Below, piece by piece: positions 18,645-27,377 of a DNA stretch of 64,000 nt. A program made the position numbers and the translations under genes. A model generated the notes under the pieces. It saw nothing but the letters and a program-made list of their open reading frames with translations. It was not told where the DNA came from and searched no databases. How positions within the stretch are numbered: position 1 is the first letter of the stretch; every line of letters begins with the position of its first letter. Location: NCBI RefSeq assembly GCF_013327855.1, contig NZ_JABUMX010000001.1, positions 434,001 to 498,000 of the forward strand. The letters are read 5' to 3'. Source of the DNA: Phyllobacterium pellucidum. GTDB taxonomy: Bacteria; Pseudomonadota; Alphaproteobacteria; Rhizobiales; Rhizobiaceae.

Positions 18645-19235
18645 CAGGCTCGTTGCAATGCCGGCCATGACAAGGCCGATCAGGATATCAAGGACGCGCC
18701 AGGCCGCAGGCTTGGCGAATACCGGCTGCAGCAGCCTCGCCCCATAGCCGAGGCTGAAGAACCAGATGAACGAAGCGAGCGCCGCGCCGATGCCATAGGC
18801 CGCGCGGTTGACGCCCTCGAAGCGAGCCGAGAGCCCGCCCAATAGAACGACTGTATCGAGATAGACGTGCGGATTGAGGAATGTCAGCGCGAGCACTGTG
18901 CCGACGGCTGCCTTGAGTGAGCTTCCGCCAGAACCCGCCGCCCGCAAGCCTTCCGGATGAAACGCACGCCGAAAGGCGACCGACGCGTACCAGAAGAGAA
19001 ACGCCGCTCCGCCCAGCGTCACGAAGGAAATCAGTTTCGGGGACTGTGCGATAAGCGTGCCGAGGCCGGCAACGCCAGCCGCGATCAGCAAGGCATCCGA
19101 CAGCGCGCAAATGAAGCTCAGGATGAAGACATGTTCGCGCAGCAGGCCCTGCCGCAGGATATAGGCGTTTTGCGCGCCGATCGCGATTATGAGCGACGCG
19201 CCAAGGAGAAAACCGGAAAGAGCGGCTGAAAGCAT
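18621..19235 (-). CDS. LysE/ArgO-family amino-acid exporter
   Basis: Inner-membrane exporter of 204 residues with about six helices. The N-terminal signature IAIGAQNAYILRQGLLREHV is characteristic of the LysE/ArgO branch that exports lysine or arginine, distinct from RhtB. No LysG/ArgP-type regulator is adjacent. Substrate (basic amino acids) follows from family only. The start follows the SRAP gene by 33 bases on the same strand. Confidence 0.87.
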   Translation of the reverse strand: MLSAALSGFLLGASLIIAIGAQNAYILRQGLLREHVFILSFICALSDALLIAAGVAGLGTLIAQSPKLISFVTLGGAAFLFWYASVAFRRAFHPEGLRAAGSGGSSLKAAVGTVLALTFLNPHVYLDTVVLLGGLSARFEGVNRAAYGIGAALASFIWFFSLGYGARLLQPVFAKPAAWRVLDILIGLVMAGIATSLLVRFLHN

Positions 19236-19268
19236 ATCGTCTGTGTCCTGAAGTTGGCGCGTAAAGGA

Positions 19269-20036
19269 CTAGAAAAGTTTCATCTGTGCGTCGGATTGCG
19301 GCGGCTTTGAACGCTGCGGTCTCTTGCGTTCCTCGGGCGGTGTATCTTCGACCCGCTCCTGGATTTCCGGTCCGGTGTTTTCGAACTTGTTGACCTTGTC
19401 GGAGACCGGTATAGCCTCGAAAAGGTCCTCGCGTGCCGGTTTCAGGAGGTCGGCGACATGGCGCGGCTCCTGCGACTTGCAATCGAGCCAGCGCGAGAAA
19501 TCCTTCTGCTCGATGACGACGGGCATGCGGTCGTGGATGAAACGCAGGTTATCGCTCGCCTCCGTGGTGAGCACCGCGCCGGTATCCATCTCCGACCCCT
19601 CGGCATTCGCCCAGGGCTCGTAAAGTCCGGCAAAGGCGACAACGCCGCCATCGCGCGGGCGCACCCAATAGGCCTGCGCCTTCCGGTCGCCGTTGCGGCG
19701 CCACTCATAGAAGCCCGAGGCCGGGATCAGCGCGCGGCGATGGCGCATCGCCGCCTTGAACGATGCCTTGTCGATCGCAGTCTCGGCGCGGGCGTTGATC
19801 ATCAGCGGATAATTTGCCGTGTCCTTGACCCATCCCGGAATGAACCCCCATCGTACAAGGAGCGCACGCCGGTTGGGCCGGTTGCTGCCGGGCGGCGGCG
19901 TTTCCCCGCTGACGACCATGAGGATCGGTTGGGTCGGCGCAATATTGTAGCGGGGCGGGAAATCCTCAAGCTCCATAAGATCGAACCAGGCTTCGATCTC
20001 TTCCGGTGTTCCGAGGAGGGAAAAACGTCCGCACAT
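19269..20036 (-). CDS. SRAP domain protein (YedK/HMCES family)
   Basis: 255-residue protein that protects abasic sites in single-stranded DNA by forming a covalent link through the N-terminal cysteine. That residue is Cys2 (MCGRFSLLG), exposed after Met removal. The catalytic set is present: RYNIAPTQP, NARAET, and the ALIPASGFYEW motif. The last 40 residues are a polar Pro/Lys tail outside the fold. The gene is divergent from the Nudix gene. Confidence 0.92.
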   Translation of the reverse strand: MCGRFSLLGTPEEIEAWFDLMELEDFPPRYNIAPTQPILMVVSGETPPPGSNRPNRRALLVRWGFIPGWVKDTANYPLMINARAETAIDKASFKAAMRHRRALIPASGFYEWRRNGDRKAQAYWVRPRDGGVVAFAGLYEPWANAEGSEMDTGAVLTTEASDNLRFIHDRMPVVIEQKDFSRWLDCKSQEPRHVADLLKPAREDLFEAIPVSDKVNKFENTGPEIQERVEDTPPEERKRPQRSKPPQSDAQMKLF

Positions 20037-20134
20037 TTATAACGAGCCCTTAGTGACCGCGGCGATCTTCCCGATTTGCGGTCGTCCGTCAAGGCGACCT
20101 TGTCAAATGCGTTGATGCCGCTTACCCCTGAGAT

Positions 20135-20566
20135 ATGGATCAAATTCCCCTCTCCGCAACTGTCGATGGCGTTTCCGCGGTCTGTATCCGCGACAACGCA
20201 TTCCTGCTCGTCGAGCGCGGCCGCGAGCCCTCGAAAGGCTGGCTCGCCTTTCCGGGTGGACGGCGTGAGGACGGCGAGACGCCGCAGGAAGCTGCAATGC
20301 GCGAGCTCTTCGAAGAGACCGGCATCATCGCGCACGAGGTCACTTATCTGACCACCTATACCTTCGATTATTCGACACCTGAGTTTCCGTCGCCCAAGGC
20401 GTTCCGCCTCGCTGTATTCCTCGCGCATGACGCAACGGGAGACGCCGTCGCCGCCGACGATGCCGCGGCCGTGCATTGGCTGCGCGCCGACGAAATGGCC
20501 GCATTTGACGTGACCGAAAGCGTGCTCGAGGTCGTGCACTTCCTGGCGCGTTCCTTCGAAAGTTGA
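20135..20566 (+). CDS. Nudix hydrolase
   Basis: 143-residue Nudix protein that hydrolyses a nucleoside-diphosphate derivative. The Nudix box G-x5-E-x7-REU-x-EE-x-GU fits exactly from Gly42 to Ile64, with REL at 56-58 and EE at 60-61. The N-terminal part resembles ADP-ribose or dinucleotide pyrophosphatases, but substrate cannot be set from sequence. The next gene begins about 80 bases on, or overlaps it if a TTG at 20563 is used. Confidence 0.88.
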   Translation: MDQIPLSATVDGVSAVCIRDNAFLLVERGREPSKGWLAFPGGRREDGETPQEAAMRELFEETGIIAHEVTYLTTYTFDYSTPEFPSPKAFRLAVFLAHDATGDAVAADDAAAVHWLRADEMAAFDVTESVLEVVHFLARSFES

Positions 20567-20646
20567 GGGTATCGCCGATCAACGCCTTGAAGGCGCCTTG
20601 CTTTCGGGCAACATGTCGCGAAGGGCGAACAGGCTTGGGGAATTTC

Positions 20647-21015
20647 GTGCGGCGAGCAGCATTGATCACAGCGTTTCTTGCGACACTCGCCAGCGCTGTC
20701 CCGGCATATGCTGTCGATCCGCTCTACGAGGCCAAGCTGCTGCGCCTCGCCGAGGTAATGGGATCGATCCATTCGCTGCGCAATCTGTGTGGCGAGAAGA
20801 GCAGCCAGTGGCGCGATCGCATGGATACGCTGCTTCTGGCGGAAAACCCCGACCCCGCACGGCGGGCGCGTCTCATCGCCAGCTTCAACCGCGGCTACCG
20901 CACTTTCAACGAGACTTACTCCACCTGCACCAGCCAGGCGATTGCGGCGATTGACCGCTACCAGGCCGAAGGAATGAGGCTTTCATCCGAGATCGTATCG
21001 GGCTATGGAAATTAA
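20647..21015 (+). CDS. Exported protein, TIGR02301-like
   Basis: Small periplasmic protein found in alphaproteobacteria. From GTG 20647 it is 122 residues: a signal peptide (RRAALITAFLATLASAVPAYA) followed by a helical domain beginning VDPLYEAKLLRLAEVMGSIH. Two cysteines (RNLCGEKS and YSTCTSQ) could form a disulfide. The frame is open back to TTG 20563, but that would bury the signal peptide behind 28 basic residues, so the GTG with GGGGAA upstream is preferred. Function unknown; TIGR02301 assignment is from memory of the pattern. Confidence 0.72.
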   Translation: MRRAALITAFLATLASAVPAYAVDPLYEAKLLRLAEVMGSIHSLRNLCGEKSSQWRDRMDTLLLAENPDPARRARLIASFNRGYRTFNETYSTCTSQAIAAIDRYQAEGMRLSSEIVSGYGN

Positions 21016-21117
21016 CTGTGCTTTAACTGTTGAAGCCAATGGGCCGCATTTTAAACAAAACATATGATAGAGTTTAGCGGTAGTTTAAGAATTGGCTTCG
21101 GCCAAGGACGGTATGAC

Positions 21118-21375
21118 ATGAACATGACATCGACGGACCTCGATAGGTTGGTTGCAGAAGAAAAAAAACTGGTTGCGATCGAATATCAGAATGAAGTCTG
21201 GGCAGATGGCACGCTCGAGGGTATCGAACCTGAAATTATGGCCGAGGCAGCATTCGCAACCGCGCTGATCGAACTGATCCGCGACAATGGCGAAGCCTCC
21301 GCTCTTGCGTTGCTTGAAGTGTTGCGTGAACGTATTTCCGCAGGTGAATTTTCAACGAATCGCGTTCTCCAGTAA
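21118..21375 (+). CDS. Hypothetical protein, 85 residues
   Basis: Soluble, acidic, helical protein (pattern EPEIMAEAAFATALIELIRD), with no motif I recognise. ATG 21118 has AAGGA nine bases upstream, which chooses it over the in-frame ATG at 21064. The leader before it is AT-rich and holds a 9-base inverted repeat GAAGCCAAT/ATTGGCTTC (21032-21040 and 21091-21099). It is followed 17 bases later by an exported protein gene. Confidence 0.62.
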   Translation: MNMTSTDLDRLVAEEKKLVAIEYQNEVWADGTLEGIEPEIMAEAAFATALIELIRDNGEASALALLEVLRERISAGEFSTNRVLQ

Positions 21376-21392
21376 CGCCCGGGTGATCCAGC

Positions 21393-22187
21393 ATGCTTGA
21401 GAAGCACTTTTCCGCGCCCGCGATTGCCCGCGCAATTGTCATCGTGGCCGCGTCCTGTGCGTTCAGCCTTCCTGCTGCGGCCGCCAGCGGCAAACCGGTC
21501 CAGCTTGCCTTGAGCGAACTTAAGAAGGAAGAGCTTCCCAAGCCTGCAGAGCCTGCCAAGCCCGACGCAATGCAGAAGCCGGCAGGCGAGACGCCGCCCG
21601 CTGCGACCGAGCAACCGGCGGCCCCGAGCGACGGGGATGCGGACACGCCCGCCGCCAATGACGGCGCGGTCGTCCCCGACAGCAGCATTGCCATGCCGAA
21701 CGCCAAGGAAGGCGCGGCGGCCGCGCAGGTCGAATACGATCTCAGCAAGCTGCCGTTTCCGGTGCGCAAGATGCACGAACTTATCCTGACGGCCGCCAAG
21801 TCCGGCAATATCGAGGCGCTGCGTCCTCTGATCGGCTCCGGCGACGATGTCACCATGCTCTCGCTCACCGAGATCGAGGGCGATCCCCTCGCCTATCTGA
21901 AGTCGTTGGCGGGCGATCCTGAAGGCATGGAAATTCTTGCAATCCTCGTCGATGTGCTTGAATCCGGTTACGTCCACCTCGATGCCGGCACACCAGACGA
22001 GCTTTATGTCTGGCCCTATTTCTTCGCTTATCCGCTCGACAAGCTCGACGCCAAGCAGAAGGTTGAACTCTTTCAGATCGTCACCGCCGGCGATTATGAC
22101 GAGATGAAGCAATTCGGCACTTACGTCTTCTACCGCCTTGGCATCACGCCGAAGGGACGCTGGCGCTTCTTCGTCACGGGCGACTGA
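21393..22187 (+). CDS. Exported protein with Pro/Ala-rich linker
   Basis: 264 residues. A signal peptide covers residues 1-31 (cleavage likely after LPAAAA). A disordered linker rich in Pro, Ala, Glu and Lys follows to about residue 105, then a compact domain (YDLSKLPFPVRKMHELILTA onward) with VYLWPYF-like and YVFYRLGI segments. The C-terminal domain is conserved-looking but I cannot assign it to a named family. It precedes ddl by 59 bases on the same strand, so a cell-wall role is possible but only by position. Confidence 0.68.
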   Translation: MLEKHFSAPAIARAIVIVAASCAFSLPAAAASGKPVQLALSELKKEELPKPAEPAKPDAMQKPAGETPPAATEQPAAPSDGDADTPAANDGAVVPDSSIAMPNAKEGAAAAQVEYDLSKLPFPVRKMHELILTAAKSGNIEALRPLIGSGDDVTMLSLTEIEGDPLAYLKSLAGDPEGMEILAILVDVLESGYVHLDAGTPDELYVWPYFFAYPLDKLDAKQKVELFQIVTAGDYDEMKQFGTYVFYRLGITPKGRWRFFVTGD

Positions 22188-22246
22188 GCCGGCGCCAGGC
22201 GATCCATCTTGAATCCCCATCGCCGATCTTTCGGGAGAACTCCACC

Positions 22247-23302
22247 ATGTCCAGAACGCGCGTCGCAATTCTCTTTGGTGGCAGATCTTCCGAACACGAT
22301 GTCTCCGTCATGTCCGCGAGAAATGTCTTCGAGGCGATTGACCCGGAGGTTTACGAAACAGTTCTCGTTGCGGTGACCCGGCAGGGCGAGTGGCTGCTCG
22401 TCGACGGCGGCTTTCCGCAATCCGTACCGGGCGATGGTACGAAAATTACCTTGCTTCCGGGTGGCCGGGGCCGCGCGCTTGCTCTTCCCATATCCGGCCC
22501 GGCCTATGAGATCACGCCTATAGACGTGCTGCTGCCGGTTCTTCACGGACCCTTTGGCGAAGACGGCTCCGTGCAGGGTCTAGCGGAAGTCGCCAACATT
22601 CCCTATGTCGGAAGCGGTATTTTCGGATCCGCCGCCGCCATGGACAAGTATCAGGCGAAGTGCCTGCTGGCCCATGACGGCCTGCCCGTTGCGTCGGGCA
22701 TCATGGTAAAACGCACCTCGGACATTGATCTCGACACCGTTGCGCGCTCCCTTTCGTGGCCCGTCTTCGTCAAGCCGGCACGACAGGGTTCATCGGTCGG
22801 CGTCAGCAAGGCGAGGACAGCCGAGGAATTACATCTGGCGGTTGAATCGGCATTGCAGTTCGACGACCATGTCCTCATCGAAGAGTTCATTGAAGGCCGG
22901 GAGATCGAACTCGGCGTGCTCGAAGCGGCGGATGGCACCGTGATTGTTTCGGTGCCCGGTGAAATCGCTCCGTCCAACACGCACGACTTCTATACCTACG
23001 AAGCAAAATACCTCGATGCGGATGGAGCGGACCTTACCGTGCCTGCCCGCATCAGCCCCGACGAGACCCAGGCTCTACAGGATATGGCAGAACAAGCTTT
23101 TCGTGCGCTTGGATGCGAGGGCATGGCGCGCGTTGATTTCTTCCTTCGCGCCGATGGCAGCGCCGTGATCAACGAAGTCAATACGATACCGGGATTCACC
23201 AATATCAGCATGTATCCCAAGGTACTTGGCGCGACCGGAATACCCTATCCGGAACTGATCCACCGGTTGATCCAGCACGGATTGAAGCGCGCCGTACGCT
23301 GA
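22247..23302 (+). CDS. ddl: D-alanine-D-alanine ligase
   Basis: ATP-grasp enzyme making D-Ala-D-Ala for peptidoglycan. At 351 residues it is full length. N-terminal signature is FGGRSSEHDVSVMSA, the HGPFGEDGSVQG motif follows, the ATP-binding stretch includes FVKPARQGSSVGVSKA, and the metal ligands lie in VDFFLRADGSAVINEVNTIPG. It lies outside any mur/fts cluster; rhizobia often carry a ddl at the dcw cluster too, in which case this is a second copy. Confidence 0.94.
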   Translation: MSRTRVAILFGGRSSEHDVSVMSARNVFEAIDPEVYETVLVAVTRQGEWLLVDGGFPQSVPGDGTKITLLPGGRGRALALPISGPAYEITPIDVLLPVLHGPFGEDGSVQGLAEVANIPYVGSGIFGSAAAMDKYQAKCLLAHDGLPVASGIMVKRTSDIDLDTVARSLSWPVFVKPARQGSSVGVSKARTAEELHLAVESALQFDDHVLIEEFIEGREIELGVLEAADGTVIVSVPGEIAPSNTHDFYTYEAKYLDADGADLTVPARISPDETQALQDMAEQAFRALGCEGMARVDFFLRADGSAVINEVNTIPGFTNISMYPKVLGATGIPYPELIHRLIQHGLKRAVR

Positions 23303-23615
23303 TTCGCGGGCGCTTGACGGCCACCTCGGTCCTCCACCTTATACATCTCACCGGTTGCAACAATGACAATGACCTGATCGCCAGCGTCGGCGCGCTACGT
23401 TGACGTTATCATAGGCGGGCGATGCCCCTCCGACCATTGAGCCGACGCGCCCTACAGCAGCAGATTGAGGTTAGTCCGACCCAATGCGGGGCGTCAAGAA
23501 TGGATCTCCGCTCAACAAACGCAGCCTGTCCCAAAAATAATCTTGGAGCGATGTCACATTAGAAAATGCTGTCTCGTCTTGTTTTCAGGCAACGCAATGC
23601 CGCACAAGGAGATCA
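23303..23615. other. 313-base intergenic region ahead of the ECF41 operon
   Basis: Between ddl and the carboxymuconolactone decarboxylase gene. Apart from the ECF41-type promoter at its right end (listed separately) I see no convincing gene, hairpin or RNA. A frame starting at 23465 is Arg/Gln-rich and overlaps the decarboxylase gene in another frame, so it was left out. Confidence 0.5.
23552..23578 (+). promoter_or_regulatory. ECF41-type promoter TGTCACA-N16-CGTC
   Basis: TGTCACA at 23552-23558 and CGTC at 23575-23578 are separated by exactly 16 bases. This equals the consensus I recall for ECF41 sigma factors (-35 TGTCACA, -10 CGTC), and an ECF41 gene is encoded in the same operon. It lies about 38 bases before the decarboxylase start, giving a short leader that holds AAGGAG. 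Autoregulation is the likely purpose. Confidence 0.75.
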
Positions 23616-24077
23616 ATGATGAAACCGAGACTGAACCCCTACAACCACGACGCAATAAAGCCCATGATCGAGATGGAGAAGAGCGCCGTTTCCAGCGGGC
23701 TCGAGATGAGCCTTATCGAACTCGTCAAGATGCGCGCCTCGCAGATCAATGGCTGCGCCTTCTGCCTCGACATGCATTCGAAGGATGCGCGCAAGCGCGG
23801 CGAGACCGAACAGCGCCTCTATCTGCTCGACGCCTGGCGCGAGTCGCCGCTTTATAGCGAGCGCGAACGCGCAGCCCTCGCCTGGACTGAAGCATTGACG
23901 CTGATTGCCAAGACGCACGCACCGGATAATGTCTATGAGGAATTGAAGACGCAGTTCAGCGAAGAGGAGATCGTCAAACTGAGCATGCTCATTGTTACCA
24001 TCAACGGTTGGAACCGGCTCGCCATCGGATTCCGGTCGGTGCATCCGGTGTCGAAAGATAGTGCCGCAGCAGCCTGA
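23616..24077 (+). CDS. Carboxymuconolactone decarboxylase family (AhpD-like) protein
   Basis: Helical AhpD-fold protein of 153 residues. The redox pair lies in GCAFCLDMH (Cys47, Cys50, with His54 after it), the CxxC-x3-H motif of the peroxidase-related branch. It probably works in thiol-based reduction rather than aromatic degradation. Two ATGs (23616, 23619) follow AAGGAG; the second has the better spacing. The ECF41 sigma gene overlaps its end by 17 bases. This pairing is the standard one for ECF41. Confidence 0.9.
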   Translation: MMKPRLNPYNHDAIKPMIEMEKSAVSSGLEMSLIELVKMRASQINGCAFCLDMHSKDARKRGETEQRLYLLDAWRESPLYSERERAALAWTEALTLIAKTHAPDNVYEELKTQFSEEEIVKLSMLIVTINGWNRLAIGFRSVHPVSKDSAAAA

Positions 24078-24954
24078 AGCCACGTCGAGTATATTCAATC
24101 GCCTCAGACCGCGACTGATCCGCATCGCCTATCGCATGCTCGGATCGGTCGCGGAGGCGGAGGATATTGTCCAGGAAGGTTTCATTCGCTGGCATCAGGC
24201 CGATCGTTCGGAGGTACGCAGCGAGGAAGCCTTCCTGGTTCGCATCGTCACGAGGCTCTGCCTCGACCACCTCAAATCCGCACGTGTTCGACGGGAGACC
24301 TATGTGGGAAGCTGGCTGCCTGAACCGATATTCGATCCGAGCGAAGAGGAGACGGATGCCGATATCACGCTGACGCTGATGATGGCGCTGGAGCGGCTGT
24401 CGCCGCTGGAACGGGCGGCGTTCCTGCTGCACGATGTTTTCGGCCAGGATTTCAATGAGGTGGCGCAGGCGATAGGCCGCGATCCGGCAAGCTGCCGCCA
24501 GCTGGCGAGCCGGGCCCGAACCCATGTCCAGCAAGCAAAGCCGCGCTTTCCCGTTTCCGACGAACAGGGCAGGAATATTGCGCAGGCCTTCTACAATGCG
24601 TCGCGCAGCGGCGACATGCAGGCACTGCAGGCGCTTCTCGCCGATGACGTCGTCATGTATGCCGATGGCGGCGGCAACCGCACATCCACGATCAATCCAA
24701 TCTATTCGCGGGCAAAGGTCGGACGCTTCTTCGACGGCATAGGGCGGACCGCCGGCTATCGGTTCTCGCCGCTATTATATGAGGGCCTGGTCGACGGCCT
24801 TCCCGGCTTTGTGACCACCGAATTCGACGGACTGCCGCAAACGACTGCGCTCGAGATCGAGGACGGCAAGATCAAGGCGATCTATATTGTCCGCAATCCG
24901 GAGAAACTGCGCCACCTGCAGTTTGCGCAGGCAATTCCGGGCGGAAGTGCTTGA
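24061..24954 (+). CDS. ECF41-group sigma factor (SigJ-like) with C-terminal NTF2/SnoaL domain
   Basis: 297-residue ECF sigma factor. Region 2 (IAYRMLGSVAEAEDIVQEGF) and region 4 (LERAAFLLHDVFGQDFNEVA) are intact. Three group marks are visible: WLPEP at 85-89 in the linker, DGGGN at 202-206 in the fused SnoaL-like domain, and NPEKL near the C-terminus. In this group the fused domain replaces a separate anti-sigma factor. Start GTG 24061 lies inside the end of the decarboxylase gene. Its target is probably the promoter at 23552. The signal it senses is unknown. Confidence 0.9.
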   Translation: MPQQPEATSSIFNRLRPRLIRIAYRMLGSVAEAEDIVQEGFIRWHQADRSEVRSEEAFLVRIVTRLCLDHLKSARVRRETYVGSWLPEPIFDPSEEETDADITLTLMMALERLSPLERAAFLLHDVFGQDFNEVAQAIGRDPASCRQLASRARTHVQQAKPRFPVSDEQGRNIAQAFYNASRSGDMQALQALLADDVVMYADGGGNRTSTINPIYSRAKVGRFFDGIGRTAGYRFSPLLYEGLVDGLPGFVTTEFDGLPQTTALEIEDGKIKAIYIVRNPEKLRHLQFAQAIPGGSA

Positions 24955-25039
24955 AGGCTGGACGAGGCGGTGCGTATTTTCCGCCTCCCCTCACTGCCGT
25001 CCTCCTCGGGTGCTTAGTCCCAGTGGCGTGGCAAAGAAT

Positions 25040-25070
25040 GGATCCTCGGCTCGGGGCCCGAGGATGACGG
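25040..25070. repeat. Single GGATCCTCGGG-type palindromic repeat
   Basis: One copy, core CCTCGG...CCGAGG followed by ATGACGG, in the 150-base gap between the convergent sigma and dihydroorotase genes. Same family as the copies at 5.7 kb and 57 kb. It would fold as a hairpin on both strands and could serve both genes as a terminator. The rest of the gap shows nothing else. Confidence 0.6.
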
Positions 25071-25104
25071 AGAAGAATGGAGCCTCAGCACAATGCAACG
25101 CGCG

Positions 25105-26448
25105 TTACCGAGGCAGCGCCTCACCAAAAAGCACAGGTTCGCCCGTGGATGGCGTGACGATCTCGCCCTCCCACATCACCCTTTGGCCGCGAACGATTGT
25201 GCCTACCGGCCAGCCGGTGACGATCTTGCCATCATAGGGCGTCCAGCCCGCCTTGGAGCCGACGCCGGCATTGGTGATCGTCTCGCGCCGCTTCATGTCA
25301 ACGATCGTCAGGTCTGCGTCATACCCGACCGCGATGCGGCCTTTACGCGCCATGCCGAACAACCGGTTCGGACCATGCGACGTCAGGTCGACGAAGCGCT
25401 CGATCGACATGCGGCCCTCGTTCACATGGTCGAGCATGATAGGTACGAGTGTCTGAACGCCCGTCATGCCCGACGGGGACGCCGGATAGGGCTTCGACTT
25501 TTCCTCAAGCGTGTGCGGCGCATGGTCGGAGCCGAGAACATCGACGATACCCTGCGTGATGCCTGACCAAACGCCATCGCGGTGCCGGGTATCGCGGACC
25601 GGCGGATTCATCTGCAGCAACGTGCCGAGCGTCGCGTACTGGCTTGCCTCAAGCGTCAAATGGTGCGGCGTCGCTTCGCAGCTTGCCACATCCTTGTGAT
25701 CCTTGAGGAATTCGATCTCCTCGGCGGTCGATATATGCAGGACATGGATGCGCGCCCGGGTTTCCCTGGCAATGCGCACCAGCCGTTCGGTGCATTTGAG
25801 CGCTGCGATTTCGTCACGCCAAACGGGATGGGACGCTGGATCGCCGGCAATGCGCAGGCCCTCGCGTTCCCGCAGCCGAAACTCGTCCTCCGAATGGAAG
25901 GCGGCGCGGCGGCGGGTGTTCCTGAGGATCGACCGGACGCCTTCGTCATCCTCGACCAGAAGGTCGCCGGTGGACGAGCCCATGAAAACCTTGATGCCCG
26001 CAGCACCGGGAAGACGCTCCAGTTCGGTCACCTGATCGGCATTGTCGCGCGTGCCCCCCACCCAGAAGGCGAAGTCGCAATGCATGCGGTGGCGGCCGCG
26101 CCTGATCTTGTCTTCAAGCGTTTCGGCCGACGTCGTCAGGGGCTTGGTGTTCGGCATTTCGAAGACGGCGGTGACGCCGCCAAGGACAGCGGAGCGCGAA
26201 CCGCTTTCCAGATCCTCCTTGTGCTCAAGGCCTGGTTCGCGGAAGTGCACCTGGCTGTCGACGACGCCGGGCAGGATATGCAGCCCGGTCGCATCGACGA
26301 GCTCGCCTGCCGAGGCGTGGCCGAGATTACCGATCGCGGCGATACGGCCATTGCTGACGCCGATATCGCGCAGGCCGACCCCATCCTGATTGACGACAAA
26401 ACCGCTGCGGTAAATCGTGTCGAACGTCTGCACCATTTGCTTTCCCAT
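25105..26448 (-). CDS. pyrC: Dihydroorotase-like amidohydrolase
   Basis: 447-residue class I dihydroorotase-type protein that should cyclise carbamoyl aspartate in pyrimidine synthesis. The bridging lysine (Lys153 in GIKVFMGSS), His185, His238 and Asp308 (GSDHAPHT) are in place. The first metal motif, normally HxH, reads DSQVHFREPG, with Gln66 where the first His belongs. Related alphaproteobacterial sequences, as I recall them, have the same Gln. It could be a true dihydroorotase with altered metal site or a related cyclic amidase. No pyrB is adjacent. Met5 is an alternative start. Confidence 0.8.
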   Translation of the reverse strand: MGKQMVQTFDTIYRSGFVVNQDGVGLRDIGVSNGRIAAIGNLGHASAGELVDATGLHILPGVVDSQVHFREPGLEHKEDLESGSRSAVLGGVTAVFEMPNTKPLTTSAETLEDKIRRGRHRMHCDFAFWVGGTRDNADQVTELERLPGAAGIKVFMGSSTGDLLVEDDEGVRSILRNTRRRAAFHSEDEFRLREREGLRIAGDPASHPVWRDEIAALKCTERLVRIARETRARIHVLHISTAEEIEFLKDHKDVASCEATPHHLTLEASQYATLGTLLQMNPPVRDTRHRDGVWSGITQGIVDVLGSDHAPHTLEEKSKPYPASPSGMTGVQTLVPIMLDHVNEGRMSIERFVDLTSHGPNRLFGMARKGRIAVGYDADLTIVDMKRRETITNAGVGSKAGWTPYDGKIVTGWPVGTIVRGQRVMWEGEIVTPSTGEPVLFGEALPR

Positions 26449-26512
26449 CCAGCCTTGCGAACCTGCCTAGAGCGAATTAGGTAACAGGGACGATAAAGGC
26501 AAGGACAATGCT

Positions 26513-27364
26513 ATGCCATCGGCAAGTTTAAGTGGACGCGCGCTCCTAGACGTCAAAGGCGACGACGCCGAAGATTTCCTCCAGAACATTATCACGACCG
26601 ATCTCGATACGCTCGGCAAAGGTGAATTGAAGCCGGGCGCCCTGCTGACGCCGCAGGGAAAAATCCTGTTCGAATTCCTTGTTTCGCGCAACGGGGCCGG
26701 GCTGCGCCTTGATCTCAATGATTCATCTATAGACGATCTCGTGAAGCGCCTCACGCTCTACCGGCTTCGCGCCAAGGTTCAATTTGCCGTGGATAAAGAG
26801 TCGCTTGTCACGGTTTCCTGGAATGAAGATTCAAGTGCCTCGGAAACTGATTCAATCCTGACCGACCGCCGGTTTCCCGAAAGCCTGGGCGTCAGGCGCC
26901 GGTACGGCGAACCTGCCGATCCTGGCTCGGGCGTTGACGCCTGGAATGCGCTTCGCATCGCATACGGCGTTGCCGAAGCACCGGACGACTATGCGCTGGG
27001 CGAAGCGTTTCCCCACGACGTCAATTTCGACCAGACGGGAGGCGTTTCATTCAAGAAGGGCTGTTTCGTCGGCCAGGAGGTCGTATCAAGGATGCAGCAT
27101 CGCGGCACCGCGCGGCGGCGGATATTGGTCGCAACGGGCGCCGCTGACCTGCCGGCGCAGGGTACACCCCTAACTGCGGGCGGCCGCGAAATTGGTACAC
27201 TCGGCACAGTCGTTGCGAAAGACGCTCTCGCCCTTGTCCGCATCGACCGGGTCAAGGATGCGATGGATAGCGGCATGCCCATTATGGCAGGAGATGTCGC
27301 GGTTCACCTTGCCATTCCCCCCGAACACCGCTTTACATTTCCGGTGACGACGCAGGAAGCGTGA
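26513..27364 (+). CDS. ygfZ: YgfZ/CAF17-type folate-dependent iron-sulfur maintenance protein
   Basis: 283-residue protein of the GcvT-like fold that helps maintain Fe-S enzymes, using tetrahydrofolate. The diagnostic motif KGCFVGQE is at residues 182-189, with the essential Cys184. N- and C-terminal domains are both complete. It begins 64 bases from the divergent dihydroorotase gene and leads an operon of five closely spaced genes. Confidence 0.92.
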   Translation: MPSASLSGRALLDVKGDDAEDFLQNIITTDLDTLGKGELKPGALLTPQGKILFEFLVSRNGAGLRLDLNDSSIDDLVKRLTLYRLRAKVQFAVDKESLVTVSWNEDSSASETDSILTDRRFPESLGVRRRYGEPADPGSGVDAWNALRIAYGVAEAPDDYALGEAFPHDVNFDQTGGVSFKKGCFVGQEVVSRMQHRGTARRRILVATGAADLPAQGTPLTAGGREIGTLGTVVAKDALALVRIDRVKDAMDSGMPIMAGDVAVHLAIPPEHRFTFPVTTQEA

Positions 27365-27377
27365 TCGGGAATCGTTG

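Noticed and set aside
21032..21099. 9-base inverted repeat GAAGCCAAT/ATTGGCTTC before the 85-residue gene as a riboswitch
   Set aside because: The 50-base loop has no known aptamer pattern; the match could be chance.
23465..23857. 130-codon frame overlapping the decarboxylase gene
   Set aside because: It runs through the ECF41 promoter and a clear gene in another frame; Arg-rich with no motif.
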